Shown: positions 28,012 to 36,663, counted from the stretch's first letter. The stretch is 64,000 nucleotides of DNA from GCA-020356105 sp041602815 (GCA_041602815.1 JBFIFO010000001.1:28397-92396), one strand, 5' to 3'. A program made the numbers and translations. The notes: generated by a model from the sequence alone, not told the origin.

Positions 28012-28017
28012 TATAAT
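28012..28017 (+). promoter_or_regulatory. Perfect TATAAT box upstream of hfq
   Basis: TATAAT is a 6/6 -10 match 99 bases before the hfq ATG; no good -35 stands at 16-18 bases. A second, weaker pair (TTGCGA 27952-27957 and TAGAAT 27973-27978) lies just upstream at the end of the phosphatase gene. Confidence 0.4.
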
Positions 28018-28116
28018 CGTTGGCGTTCCGGCGCATTGGACCCATATTAATCGGTGGAGCCTGAGCCGGGGGGGCGCGGGCACCCAAACAAACAGCCAAG
28101 AATTTCGGGGCGAAAA

Positions 28117-28380
28117 ATGTCGACAGAAAAGAGCCAGAACGTACAGGACGTGTTCTTGAACCATGTCCGGAAGAACAAGCTGCCGGTTACCGTCTTCCTT
28201 GTGAACGGTGTCAAGCTTCAGGGGATTATCACGTGGTTCGATAATTTCTCGGTGTTGTTGCGGCGGGATGCGCATTCGCAGCTTGTGTACAAACATGCAA
28301 TTTCGACGGTGATGCCTGCGCAGCCGATTCAGTTGTTCGAGGCGGATCGGACCGAGGCTGAAGCCGTTCCGGCGGGCTGA
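28117..28380 (+). CDS. hfq: RNA chaperone Hfq
   Basis: Sm-like hexameric RNA chaperone that promotes small-RNA/mRNA pairing and affects mRNA stability. The 87-residue protein has the Sm1 motif (VTVFLVNGVKLQGIITWFDN) and Sm2 motif (YKHAISTV), including the Lys-His pair used for U-rich RNA binding at the proximal face, and a short acidic C-terminal tail typical of alphaproteobacteria. ATG 28117 is preferred over an upstream in-frame ATG because MSTEKSQNVQDVFLN is the family start. hflX follows after 13 bases. Confidence 0.97.
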   Translation: MSTEKSQNVQDVFLNHVRKNKLPVTVFLVNGVKLQGIITWFDNFSVLLRRDAHSQLVYKHAISTVMPAQPIQLFEADRTEAEAVPAG

Positions 28381-28393
28381 ACCGCCGACCGGA

Positions 28394-29692
28394 GTGCCGG
28401 ATAAAAATCATCTAGAAGCAAACCACACGGGCCGCGCACTGGTCCTGCATCCCGTCGTTGTCAACGGGGGCCCGGCGCGCGACCCGTTGGCGCGATTGGA
28501 CGAGGCCGTTGGCCTCGCGCGGGCAATTGACCTCGAGGTCGTTGACGCGCAGACAATCAGGGCCGCGCCGATTCGACCTTCGACATTCATCCGCAAGGGA
28601 CTGGTCGAGCGGTTTACGTCTCTGATCGAGAATGAGGACATTGATCTCGTCGTCGTCGATACGTCACTGGCACCGATTCAGCAGCGCAATCTCGAACGGG
28701 CGTGGAAGACGAAGGTCATCGACCGGACCGGTCTCATACTGGAAATCTTCGGCGCACGGGCACGCACCCGGGAAGGCGCCATGCAGGTGGAACTTGCGGC
28801 CCTCAGTTACCAGCGGTCGCGTCTGGTGCGCAGCTGGACGCATCTGGAGCGGCAGCGCGGCGGTTTCGGATTTCTTGGTGGCCCGGGCGAAAGCCAGCTG
28901 GAAATCGACCGCAGGCTGATCGGTGAGCGCATCGCTCGGCTGCGTCGCGACCTCGCCGAGGTCAAGCGGACCCGCGCGCTCCACCGCCGGGCACGACGCC
29001 GCGTGCCGTATCCGATTATCGCCATGGTCGGTTACACCAATGCGGGGAAGTCGACGCTGTTCAACCGGCTGACACGGGCCGACGTGCTGGCCAAGGACAT
29101 GCTGTTTGCGACGCTCGACCCGACCATGCGGTCTCTTGACCTGCCCTCGGGACGTACTGTGGTGCTTTCCGATACGGTCGGTTTCATTTCCGATCTGCCG
29201 ACCCAGTTGGTAGCGGCGTTCCATGCAACCCTCGAGGAAGTCATTGAGGCCGACATCATTCTTCACGTGCGAGATATCGCGCATCGCGACAGCGAGGCGC
29301 AGAAGCGCGAAGTCGAAGCAGTACTTGCGGAACTTGGGCTGCAGCACGCGCGACCTCTCGAGGTGCTGAACAAGACAGACCTGCTCGATGCGGAAACGCA
29401 TGCGATGGTCCGCAACCGGGCCGCCCGGACCGAGGACAGCGTCGCCGTTTCCGCGGTGACCGGGGAGGGCTGTGAGGATCTGCTGCGGCTGCTGGATCGC
29501 CGCCTTGCGGAAAGCAGGCACGTTGTTGACATCGAGGTCAGTCTTGCCGACGGCGCGGCTCTGGCGTGGCTGTACCGTCATGGCGAGATTCTGGAGCGCC
29601 ACGATGAGGGCATGTCGACGCATATCGTCGTGGCTCTCGATGCCGATGAGGAGGCTCAGTTTCGAAGCCGATTTCAAGGCCCGAGAGTTTGA
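28394..29692 (+). CDS. hflX: Ribosome-associated GTPase HflX
   Basis: Translational GTPase-like protein that splits stalled ribosomes under stress. In 432 residues: N-terminal HflX domain (ALVLHPVVV...), a glycine-rich linker (GFGFLGGPGESQLE), and a G domain with G1 GYTNAGKST, G3 DTVGFI, G4 NKTD. Start is GTG 28394, 13 bases after hfq, with GGAG directly adjoining; the hfq-hflX pair is widely conserved. The stop overlaps or abuts the next gene. Confidence 0.95.
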   Translation: MPDKNHLEANHTGRALVLHPVVVNGGPARDPLARLDEAVGLARAIDLEVVDAQTIRAAPIRPSTFIRKGLVERFTSLIENEDIDLVVVDTSLAPIQQRNLERAWKTKVIDRTGLILEIFGARARTREGAMQVELAALSYQRSRLVRSWTHLERQRGGFGFLGGPGESQLEIDRRLIGERIARLRRDLAEVKRTRALHRRARRRVPYPIIAMVGYTNAGKSTLFNRLTRADVLAKDMLFATLDPTMRSLDLPSGRTVVLSDTVGFISDLPTQLVAAFHATLEEVIEADIILHVRDIAHRDSEAQKREVEAVLAELGLQHARPLEVLNKTDLLDAETHAMVRNRAARTEDSVAVSAVTGEGCEDLLRLLDRRLAESRHVVDIEVSLADGAALAWLYRHGEILERHDEGMSTHIVVALDADEEAQFRSRFQGPRV

Positions 29693-29697
29693 GTTTG

Positions 29698-30504
29698 GTG
29701 GTTGACCTGCCCGATTCGGACAAAGTCGTCGCGATCATTCGCGAGACCGCGGAACGCGATATCATTCCGCGATTCCAGCGCCTGCAGCGGCACGAGGTGA
29801 TGGAAAAGCAGGCCGGTGAAGTGGTTACGATCGCCGACATCGAGGCCGAACGCAGGCTCTCGCGCCGCCTTCCCGAACTCGTTCCAGGATCGCAGGTTGT
29901 TGGCGAGGAGGCCGTAGCAAAAAACCCGGCGGTGCTCGACAGGTTAGTTTCCGGGGGGCCTGCGTGGCTGGTCGATCCGGTCGACGGGACCGGGAATTTC
30001 GCCGCCGGAAGCCCGGTCTTTGCAGTCATTGTGTGTTTTCTTGTCGATGGCAGGAGCCGGGCAGGCTGGATCCATGACCCGGTATCCGGCAACACGGCCA
30101 TCGCATTTGAGGGGGAGGGAGCATGGTATGCGGGGCAGCGGCTGTCGGTCAGCCAGCCGGTCCCGCTCGAGACGATGATCGGATCCCTGAACTACAGCTA
30201 TTTCCCGCATGATATGCGTGAGGCGGTTCGCCGGCGCGCCCGTGCCTTCCGACAGCTGCGCACCTATCGATGCGCCGCGCACGACTATATTTCGCTGGCC
30301 CGCGGCGAAAAACATTTCTCGCTCTACCGGAGACTCTGGCCCTGGGATCACGCGGCGGGAATCCTGTTGCTGCAGGAAGCGGGAGGCTACAGTGCTCGGC
30401 TCGACGGTCGACCATACCGCGCCAGCGACCGGGTCGAAGGCCTGCTGTCGACCACGGATGCCCAATCTTGGCACGCGATCAAAAACTTCCTGCAGACGGC
30501 GTGA
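29698..30504 (+). CDS. Inositol-monophosphatase-family protein
   Basis: A 268-residue Mg2+-dependent phosphatase of the IMPase/FBPase/CysQ superfamily. Metal-site motifs are GEE (in VVGEEAVA), DPVDGTGNF and WPWDHAAGILLLQEAGG. Possible substrates include inositol-1-phosphate, histidinol-phosphate and 3'-phosphoadenosine-5'-phosphate; the sequence alone does not decide. Start is uncertain: GTG 29698 has GAGAG upstream, while TTG 29689 would overlap the hflX stop (TTGA). It follows hflX closely and is probably in the hfq operon. Confidence 0.85.
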   Translation: MVDLPDSDKVVAIIRETAERDIIPRFQRLQRHEVMEKQAGEVVTIADIEAERRLSRRLPELVPGSQVVGEEAVAKNPAVLDRLVSGGPAWLVDPVDGTGNFAAGSPVFAVIVCFLVDGRSRAGWIHDPVSGNTAIAFEGEGAWYAGQRLSVSQPVPLETMIGSLNYSYFPHDMREAVRRRARAFRQLRTYRCAAHDYISLARGEKHFSLYRRLWPWDHAAGILLLQEAGGYSARLDGRPYRASDRVEGLLSTTDAQSWHAIKNFLQTA

Positions 30505-30510
30505 CCGACG

Positions 30511-30539
30511 TTGAGATCGCCACGCAACGACTTTAGGAT
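30511..30539 (+). promoter_or_regulatory. Candidate promoter for the hydroxyacid dehydrogenase gene
   Basis: TTGAGA (30511-30516, 5/6) and TAGGAT (30534-30539, 4/6) with an exact 17-base spacer lie in the 89-base gap before 30594. A GGAGG ribosome binding site follows at suitable distance from the ATG. Confidence 0.5.
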
Positions 30540-30593
30540 GCGGCCGATTCCACCACCCACCTTCCCGCAGCGTATTTCCGGAGGACGAACGTT

Positions 30594-31463
30594 ATGACCA
30601 AGGTTGCCTTCATCGGCCTTGGCGTCATGGGATATCACATGGCCGGACATCTGAAGTCCGGCGGACATGACGTCACCGTTTACACCCGCACCACCGAAAA
30701 GGCCGCGGCCTGGGTCAAGGACCATGGTGGTGCGATGGCCACGACTCCGCGCGAGGCTGCGGCCGGTGCGGAGATCGTGTTTTCCTGCGTTGGCAATGAC
30801 GATGACTTGCGAAACGTCACACTCGGTGATGACGGCATCTTTGCCGGAATGGGTGAGGGCACGATCATGGTCGACAACACGACGGCCTCCGCGAACGTCG
30901 CGCGTGAGCTCTATGGGATCGCCAGGGACCAGGGCGTTGGGTTCATCGACGCGCCCGTGTCCGGCGGAGAGGCCGGCGCCCAGAACGGCGTGCTCACCGT
31001 CATGTGCGGCGGGGACCAGGACGTCTTCGATCGTGCGCAGCCGGTGATCGATTGCTATGCGCGCGCGGTGACGCTCTTGGGTCCGGCCGGATCCGGGCAA
31101 CTGACCAAGATGGTCAATCAGATCTGCATCGCCGGGCTCGTGCAAGGCCTGTCGGAGGGGATGAATTTCGGGATGCGCGCCGGTCTCGATATGGAAAAGG
31201 TCATCGACGTCATCTCCAAGGGGGCGGCCCAGTCGTGGCAGATGGACAACCGGGCCCGCACCATGTGCCGGGGCGAGTTCGAGTTCGGCTTCGCGGTCGA
31301 TTGGATGCGCAAGGATCTCGGCATCTGCCTAGGGGAAGCGAACACCAACGGGGCGCGGCTCCCGGTCACCGCCCTGGTCGACCAGTTCTACGCCCAGGTC
31401 CAGGCCCGTGGCGGTCGTCGCTGGGATACGTCGAGCCTGATGCATCTCCTGGTCAACGAGTGA
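30594..31463 (+). CDS. NAD-dependent beta-hydroxyacid dehydrogenase (3-hydroxyisobutyrate dehydrogenase family)
   Basis: A 289-residue enzyme of the 3-hydroxyisobutyrate dehydrogenase/tartronate semialdehyde reductase family. It has the N-terminal dinucleotide-binding GLGVMG (8-13), the substrate-loop DAPVSGGEAGA with Ser123, and the catalytic Lys172 with Asn175 in LTKMVNQ. Possible substrates are 3-hydroxyisobutyrate (valine breakdown), glycerate/tartronate semialdehyde or succinic semialdehyde (GHB dehydrogenase); no neighbouring gene decides. It has its own candidate promoter and a GGAGG site and converges with mazG. Confidence 0.9.
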   Translation: MTKVAFIGLGVMGYHMAGHLKSGGHDVTVYTRTTEKAAAWVKDHGGAMATTPREAAAGAEIVFSCVGNDDDLRNVTLGDDGIFAGMGEGTIMVDNTTASANVARELYGIARDQGVGFIDAPVSGGEAGAQNGVLTVMCGGDQDVFDRAQPVIDCYARAVTLLGPAGSGQLTKMVNQICIAGLVQGLSEGMNFGMRAGLDMEKVIDVISKGAAQSWQMDNRARTMCRGEFEFGFAVDWMRKDLGICLGEANTNGARLPVTALVDQFYAQVQARGGRRWDTSSLMHLLVNE

Positions 31464-31481
31464 CGCGCGGCCGGCGATTCT

Positions 31482-32300
31482 CTATTTCTCCGACCGGCCG
31501 GACTCGGGTGCCCGCTTCACTTCATTCCAGAGCCTGTCCAGCTCGCCGATATCGACATCCTGCGGCTGCCGGCCCTGCTCGTTGAGGTGCGTCTCGACGC
31601 GGCGGAACCTGTCCTCGAACTTGCGGTTTGCGCGACGGATCGCCGCCTCCGGCTCGATCGACAGGTGCCGGGCGAGATTTGCGACGGCAAACAACAAGTC
31701 ACCAAGCTCGTCTTCCAGGCGGTCCGCCGCCCCTGCGCCGTCGATTTCCGAGCGCAATTCCGCTGTTTCCTCGTCGATCTTGGCCAACACACCGGAAATG
31801 TCGGGCCAGTCGAACCCGACGCGGGCGGCCCGCCTTGCAAGCTTGACAGCCCGCGTCAGGCCGGGTAGGGCGATCGATACGCCGTCAAGGACACTCGGCT
31901 CACGGCCTTCGGCACGCGCCGTAACCAGGCGTTCGGCAGCCTTCTGCTCCTCCCAGGCGGCGGTCTGCTCAACCGCGGACTCGACGGTTTCGTCGCCGAA
32001 TACGTGCGGATGGCGACGGACCATCTTGTCCGAGATGCCCTGTGCGACGGCATCGAAGTCGAAGTGTCCATCCTCCTGCGCCATGCGGGCGTGGAAGACG
32101 ACCTGCAACAGAAGATCGCCCAGTTCGTCCTTCAGCGCGGCCATATCGTGGCGGTCGATCGCCTCGGCGACCTCGTAGGCCTCTTCGATGGTATAGGGTG
32201 CGATGGTTGCGAAATCCTGCTCCAGATCCCACGGGCAACCACCCTCCGGGTCCCGCAGCCGGGCCATCACCGTCAGCAGCCGGTCGAGTTGCGCACTCAT
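31482..32300 (-). CDS. mazG: Nucleoside triphosphate pyrophosphohydrolase MazG
   Basis: Hydrolyses nucleoside triphosphates to monophosphates and PPi, cleaning the nucleotide pool and modulating stringent signalling in E. coli. The 272 residues contain two MazG domains; the first carries the Mg site in TIEEAYEVAEAID...ELGDLLLQVVFHA, and the second ends in DELGDLLFAVANLARHL. ATG 32300 follows no upstream gene closely; the region to 32470 is a divergent promoter zone with a 16-bp palindrome. Confidence 0.93.
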   Translation of the reverse strand: MSAQLDRLLTVMARLRDPEGGCPWDLEQDFATIAPYTIEEAYEVAEAIDRHDMAALKDELGDLLLQVVFHARMAQEDGHFDFDAVAQGISDKMVRRHPHVFGDETVESAVEQTAAWEEQKAAERLVTARAEGREPSVLDGVSIALPGLTRAVKLARRAARVGFDWPDISGVLAKIDEETAELRSEIDGAGAADRLEDELGDLLFAVANLARHLSIEPEAAIRRANRKFEDRFRRVETHLNEQGRQPQDVDIGELDRLWNEVKRAPESGRSEK

Positions 32301-32407
32301 GATCGGGTCGTCTCAGCCTTCAGTTGTCGGACCGAAGGCAGACTAACGCGCATTGCCGTGCAGCGAAAAGAAAACCGCTGCACCGGCGGACGAACGATGG
32401 CATAGTA

Positions 32408-32423
32408 TATCTACTAGTAGATA
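32408..32423. promoter_or_regulatory. 16-bp perfect palindrome in the mazG/unknown-gene divergent region
   Basis: TATCTACTAGTAGATA is a perfect palindrome 47 bases before the ATG at 32470 and about 110 bases upstream of mazG. Its core ATCTACTAGTAGA recurs once elsewhere in the window, at 57641-57653 inside the enolase-paralog gene. Size and symmetry fit a dimeric repressor site; the cognate regulator is unknown. Confidence 0.5.
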
Positions 32424-32469
32424 ATGCGTGTCCTGGTCCAGGAACGGCATGAGCCCACGGGAGTTTCGT

Positions 32470-32733
32470 ATGGCGACGACAGCAGCTCAGCGACGCTGGC
32501 GGGACAAGAACCGCTTCGTCAAGACTCAGCTGAACATCATGGCACGCCGGATTGTCCACGACGACTTGGCCGAGACGGCCCGCGTCTTCAAGCTGCGCGG
32601 AAAAGGGGAGGCCGTGGCGTTCTCTTCGTTCGCGACCAAGGGGTTGATGCAGTATGCCGTGCACAACGACGAAGCCCGTCGATTGCTGGAGTTGTTCGTC
32701 AAGTCCTGGTACCGCGACCGCGATCTCTATTGA
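32470..32733 (+). CDS. Conserved small protein of unknown function, possible ribbon-helix-helix
   Basis: An 87-residue basic protein not assigned to a family. It begins with a strongly basic segment (AQRRWRDKNRFVK), then a short predicted strand (KTQLNIMA) followed by two helices (DDLAETARVF and GEAVAFSSFATKGLMQ), an order that could fit a ribbon-helix-helix DNA-binding fold, and an acidic/aromatic tail (WYRDRDLY). ATG 32470 is chosen because GGGAG lies about 8 bases upstream; an in-frame ATG seven codons earlier has no such site. The perfect palindrome at 32408-32423 lies just upstream and could be its own operator. Confidence 0.6.
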   Translation: MATTAAQRRWRDKNRFVKTQLNIMARRIVHDDLAETARVFKLRGKGEAVAFSSFATKGLMQYAVHNDEARRLLELFVKSWYRDRDLY

Positions 32734-32856
32734 TGAAGGCGCGCCGCGACGTATGCCCGTCGCCAACAAATCAGGCCCACGTCAACAGGACGTTAACGGT
32801 TTACCGGATAGATTGAGGCTACCGAATCCATCCAGAACTTGCTGGAGATGAGCAGG

Positions 32857-33171
32857 ATGGCACGTGGAGCCTCTTACAATCTCGACGAACTGATTTGGAA
32901 GAACCGCGGCGAAGGCCGCAACACCGGATGTCCGCGACTCGCCGGCCTCATTCGCGATGCGCGCGAACAGGCCGGGATGAGCCTCGAGGATCTCGCCGAC
33001 AACATGGGCGTCGACCCCAACCGCCTCAGCGTCTGGGAAACCGGCACCGAAGGCATGGGTCGCGCCGATGTCGAAGCCTTTCGCTCGGTGTTCCCCGATA
33101 TCGATCTGTCGATGGTGCGCTACCGTCCGACGCCGCATCACGGTGAGATCGCGCATATACCGCCCGACTGA
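32857..33171 (+). CDS. Small XRE-type helix-turn-helix protein
   Basis: A 104-residue protein with an N-terminal 25-residue basic segment and a Cro/C1-type helix-turn-helix (LAGLIRDAREQAGMSLEDLA, then GVDPNRLSVWETG). The C-terminus is short and unassigned. ATG 32857 is preferred because GGAG stands 10 bases upstream; ATG 32848 would be too close to that site. It is followed by a strong intrinsic terminator, so transcription of this small-gene pair ends here. Targets are unknown. Confidence 0.7.
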   Translation: MARGASYNLDELIWKNRGEGRNTGCPRLAGLIRDAREQAGMSLEDLADNMGVDPNRLSVWETGTEGMGRADVEAFRSVFPDIDLSMVRYRPTPHHGEIAHIPPD

Positions 33172-33196
33172 GCCGGTTTCGCCACAGGTGTTCCTG

Positions 33197-33230
33197 GGCC
33201 GCGTTCCGAAACTGCGGGCGCGGCCTTTTT
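33197..33230 (+). terminator. Rho-independent terminator after the small XRE gene
   Basis: GGCCGCG (33197-33203) and CGCGGCC (33219-33225) form a perfect 7-bp stem with a 15-base loop, immediately followed by TTTTT (33226-33230). Orientation fits termination of plus-strand transcription 25 bases after the gene at 32857-33171. Confidence 0.75.
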
Positions 33231-33403
33231 GCCGTAGCGTCCAACATTGTGTCGGACGGGGGGCGGGCTGTTCGGCACCGTCGCTGGGTCCGCAAATTGC
33301 GACGGCACGCGTCAGTCCCTGGTGATTGCCTAAACAAAGTGTTTCCACGAACTCTTCGTAATCATTGAGAAATTAGAATTCGTAACCGATCATCATAAAG
33401 TCG

Positions 33404-33419
33404 CATAATGTATATTATG
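33404..33419. repeat. AT-rich inverted repeat in the 33231-33457 gap
   Basis: CATAAT and ATTATG are perfect 6-bp inverted arms around GTAT. They sit in an AT-rich stretch (about 33340-33430) between the terminator and the end of the MBL-hydrolase gene. No gene is seen in this gap; the element could be a protein site or a residual boundary sequence. Confidence 0.35.
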
Positions 33420-33457
33420 GAAAATAAAGTGCACGATGCGGCGATGGTCCGGGGCGC

Positions 33458-34231
33458 TCAGACCTCGATGGTAAGGCCGTCATGTGCCGGTCTGACATGT
33501 CCCGGCAGTTCCTCACAGAGCGCTGCGTAGTCGAGCGTGTGGCTCATATGCGAAAGCCAGGCTCGTGTCGGCCCGACCCGTTCGATCCATTCAAGCACCT
33601 TATCGACATGCGCGTGGGTCGGGTGCGGTGCGCGGCCGAGACACCCGACGATCCAGTTGTCCACACCATAAAGGCGCTCGAACGCTGGCTCGTCGAGCGC
33701 GACCACGTCGACGGAATACGCAAACCCCTCGACACGCAGGCCCATGGTTGTACTGAAACCATGATCCTGGCGAAACGGGCGGATTTCGAGTTCGCCGATG
33801 CGAAAGCTACCGTCGCCGACGGGTCTCGGGTCGAGGCAGGGCTTGTAGAAGTGGCCGCGCGCTTTGTGATCGAGTGGCGCGAAGACATACCCGAACCGGG
33901 TGTTGATCTGTTCCAGCGTCACGTCATACGCATACATCGGGATCGCCGCCCCCATGGCGACGTTAACCCAGCGCAGATCATCGATTCCATGGATGTGATC
34001 CGCATGGGCGTGGGTGAAGATAACAGCGTCGAGGTGGGCAGTTCCCGCGTCGAGCAGTTGGGCTCGGCAGTCCGGAGACGCATCCACGAGTATGGTGGCG
34101 CCCTTCCCTTCGATTAGGATGGAGGACCGGCGTCGCCGGTTTCGCGGTTCCGACCGGTCGCAGTCGCCCCAGTTGTCCCCGATCAGCGGCACGCCACCCG
34201 AGGCACCGCAGCCGAGCACGGTGATCTTCAC
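33458..34231 (-). CDS. MBL-fold metallohydrolase, PhnP-like
   Basis: A 257-residue metallo-beta-lactamase-fold phosphodiesterase-like protein. It starts MKITVLGCGASGGVP and carries the metal motif HAHADHIHGIDDL and further His ligands in RQDHGFSTT and SHMSHTLDY, the pattern of the PhnP/GcvP-like cyclic phosphodiesterase subgroup. No phn genes are nearby, so phosphonate function cannot be claimed. Start is GTG 34231 with GGAG ahead of it, 12 bases after tatD. The metG-tatD-MBL order is common in alphaproteobacteria. Confidence 0.88.
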   Translation of the reverse strand: MKITVLGCGASGGVPLIGDNWGDCDRSEPRNRRRRSSILIEGKGATILVDASPDCRAQLLDAGTAHLDAVIFTHAHADHIHGIDDLRWVNVAMGAAIPMYAYDVTLEQINTRFGYVFAPLDHKARGHFYKPCLDPRPVGDGSFRIGELEIRPFRQDHGFSTTMGLRVEGFAYSVDVVALDEPAFERLYGVDNWIVGCLGRAPHPTHAHVDKVLEWIERVGPTRAWLSHMSHTLDYAALCEELPGHVRPAHDGLTIEV

Positions 34232-34243
34232 AGCATTTCTCCT

Positions 34244-35050
34244 TCAGTCCGGCCCAGCGCCCGCACCGGGTCGGGACGCCTTGCGGAACAGGCGGAAGAA
34301 ATTGTCGCTGGTCACCCGCGCCAGTTCAGCAGGATCGATCCCCTGAAGGCCGGCAACCGCAGCGCCGGTATGGGCGACAAAGGCCGGCTCGTTGCGTTTG
34401 CCACGGTTCGGAACAGGTGCAAGGTACGGCGCATCGGTTTCGATCAGCAGGCGGTCGAGGGGAAGCGCGCGGACGGTTTCGCGCAAATGGTTCGCCGCCT
34501 TGAAGGTTACGATCCCGGAAAGCGAAATATAGAACCCTATTTCCAATGTTTTTTCAGCAAGATATCGAGATGTACTAAAGCAATGGATTACGCCGGGGAA
34601 CACGCCCTTTCCATACTCCTCGGCCAAGATCGCCACGGTATCCTCGTCGGCGTCCCGTGTGTGAACGATAAGCGGCAGCCCGGTGTGGCGCGCCGCCGCA
34701 ATGTGTGCGCGGAAGCTTGATATCTGAGCCTCGCGCGTGCTGTGCTCGTAGTAATAGTCGAGCCCGGTCTCGCCGATCCCGACCACCAGCGGGTCGGCTG
34801 CCAGTTCAATCAACCGTTCGGACGTGGCAGCGGGTCCCTCCCCGTCCGCCTCGTGCGGATGGACGCCCACCGAACACCACACGCCGTCGAACCGCGCTGC
34901 GATGGCGCGCACCTGTTCGAACCGGCTGAGATGGGTGCAGATCGTCACCATCGTGCCAACCCCGGCATCGCGGGCGCGGGCGACCACGCCCTGCAGGTCG
35001 TCGGCGAAGGTCGGAAAATCGAGGTGACAGTGGCTGTCGACGAGAAACAT
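34244..35050 (-). CDS. tatD: TatD-family metal-dependent hydrolase (YcfH-like)
   Basis: A 268-residue TIM-barrel hydrolase of the TatD DNase family. Metal ligands lie in VDSHCHLDF, GIGETGLDYYYE and HCFS; LIETDAPYLAP is the C-terminal family motif. Family members act as 3'-5' DNases or D-aminoacyl-tRNA deacylases; the exact role is open. ATG 35050 is chosen because MFLVDSHCHLD is the canonical start; the frame stays open upstream over the end of metG without homology. It is 16 bases after metG and probably co-transcribed. Confidence 0.92.
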   Translation of the reverse strand: MFLVDSHCHLDFPTFADDLQGVVARARDAGVGTMVTICTHLSRFEQVRAIAARFDGVWCSVGVHPHEADGEGPAATSERLIELAADPLVVGIGETGLDYYYEHSTREAQISSFRAHIAAARHTGLPLIVHTRDADEDTVAILAEEYGKGVFPGVIHCFSTSRYLAEKTLEIGFYISLSGIVTFKAANHLRETVRALPLDRLLIETDAPYLAPVPNRGKRNEPAFVAHTGAAVAGLQGIDPAELARVTSDNFFRLFRKASRPGAGAGPD

Positions 35051-35066
35051 CGTGCCCCGGACCTCG

Positions 35067-36623
35067 TCAGTTGCCTTCTTCCTCGTCCGCATAGCGCGGA
35101 AACACTGGCTGTGGCCCTGGCAGAGTCGTTCCCGGCCGGAGCGGCGTTGCCAGGTCGGCCAGCGTTCGCGCCTCCGCTGGCACTGCGACCTGGTCGAGGA
35201 TCGCGGCGGCGGCATCGGGCATGAACGGCTGTAGCACGATGGCGATCTGCCGGATGGCCTCGGCTAGCGCGTAAAGCACGGCGCCCATGCGGTCCGGGTC
35301 GCTCTTGCGCAGAGCCCAGGGCGCTTGCGCGTCGATATACCGGTTGGCTTCGCCGACGACCTCCCAGACCGCCGCAAGCGCCACATGGAACGCCTGCACC
35401 TCCAACTCCCGGCGCAAACGGGGCAATAGGGCTGTCGCCTGCGCAATCAGCGCTGTATCGGTGTCGTCGACCCGCCCCGCCGGATCGGGAACCTCGCCGC
35501 CGCAGTTCTTGGCGATCATCGCCAGTACCCTCTGGCAGAGGTTTCCAAGATCATTGGCAAGATCCCCATTCAGCCGCCCAACCATCGCTTGGTGCGAATA
35601 GTCGCCGTCGTTGCCGAATGGCACCTCGCGCAGCAGGAAATAACGCACCGGATCGAGTCCGTATTTCGCGATCAGTGCATGCGGCTCAATCACGTTTCCC
35701 AACGATTTCGAGATCTTCTTTCCTTCGTTCGTCCACCAGCCGTGGGCGAACACCCGTTTCGGCGGTTCCACGCCGGCCGCCATCAGGAACGCCGGCCAGT
35801 AAACCGCATGGAAACGCAGGATATCCTTGCCCACCATGTGCAGGTCGGCCGGCCAGTAGCGACGGAACGCGTCGCAATTCTTATCGGGATAACCGACGGC
35901 CGTGATGTAGTTGGTCAGCGCATCCAGCCACACATACATGATGTGATCGTCGTCGCCGGGAACCGGAATGCCCCATTTGAACGTGGTGCGGGACACCGAC
36001 AGGTCCTTCAGACCCGATCGGACGAAGCTCACCACCTCGTTGCGCCGCGACTCCGGCAGGATGAAGTCGGGATTCTTCTCGTAGAATTCGAGGAGCCGGT
36101 CCTCCCATGCCGACAGCCGGAAGAAGTAGCTCGGTTCCTCGACCCATTCGACGGCGGCGCCTGATGCCTTGGAGACCTTGGTTCCGTCCGACCGGGTCTC
36201 GAGTTCGGACTCGGTGTAGAACGCTTCGTCGCGCACCGCGTACCAGCCGGCGTAGCTGCCGAGATAGATCTCGCCATTGTCGGCCAACGCCCGCCAGATC
36301 GCCTGGGCGGATCGTGTATGCCTGTCCTCGGTGGTGCGGATGAAGTCGTCGTTGCTGAATCTCATCGCCGTCGCCAGGTCACGAAAATTCACCGAAACCC
36401 TGTCGGTGAACGCCTGCGGGTCGGTGCCGGCCTCAAGCGCCGCTTTTTCGACTTTCTGGCCGTGCTCGTCTGTGCCGGTCAGGAAATGGACATCATATTC
36501 ATCCAGGCGCTTGAACCGTGCCAGCACGTCGCAGGCCAGCGTCGTATAGGCGTGGCCGATGTGTGGGGCATCGTTCACGTAATAGATCGGCGTCGTGATG
36601 TAATAGGTCTTGTCGCCCGCCAT
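35067..36623 (-). CDS. metG: Methionyl-tRNA synthetase
   Basis: Charges tRNA-Met. The 518-residue protein has the class I signatures HIGHAYTT and KISKS (a common form of KMSKS) in the catalytic domain, followed by the anticodon-binding helical domain; it lacks the C-terminal tRNA-binding extension found in E. coli MetG, the shorter form usual in this class. No zinc-type Cys knuckle is obvious in the insertion. ATG 36623; downstream order metG-tatD-MBL, and 40 bases after holB. Confidence 0.96.
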   Translation of the reverse strand: MAGDKTYYITTPIYYVNDAPHIGHAYTTLACDVLARFKRLDEYDVHFLTGTDEHGQKVEKAALEAGTDPQAFTDRVSVNFRDLATAMRFSNDDFIRTTEDRHTRSAQAIWRALADNGEIYLGSYAGWYAVRDEAFYTESELETRSDGTKVSKASGAAVEWVEEPSYFFRLSAWEDRLLEFYEKNPDFILPESRRNEVVSFVRSGLKDLSVSRTTFKWGIPVPGDDDHIMYVWLDALTNYITAVGYPDKNCDAFRRYWPADLHMVGKDILRFHAVYWPAFLMAAGVEPPKRVFAHGWWTNEGKKISKSLGNVIEPHALIAKYGLDPVRYFLLREVPFGNDGDYSHQAMVGRLNGDLANDLGNLCQRVLAMIAKNCGGEVPDPAGRVDDTDTALIAQATALLPRLRRELEVQAFHVALAAVWEVVGEANRYIDAQAPWALRKSDPDRMGAVLYALAEAIRQIAIVLQPFMPDAAAAILDQVAVPAEARTLADLATPLRPGTTLPGPQPVFPRYADEEEGN

Positions 36624-36663
36624 TGCGGCACTCCGAAATGCTGGTTCACGTCACTGTACGGGA

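Noticed and set aside
31463..31500. GGCCGG/CCGGCC inverted repeat between the hydroxyacid dehydrogenase and mazG as a terminator
   Set aside because: Loop of about 20 bases and no T-tract; GC-rich repeats of this size are expected by chance.
35067..36623. KISKS instead of KMSKS in MetG as a possible defect
   Set aside because: KISKS is a frequent natural variant in methionyl-tRNA synthetases and keeps the essential lysines.
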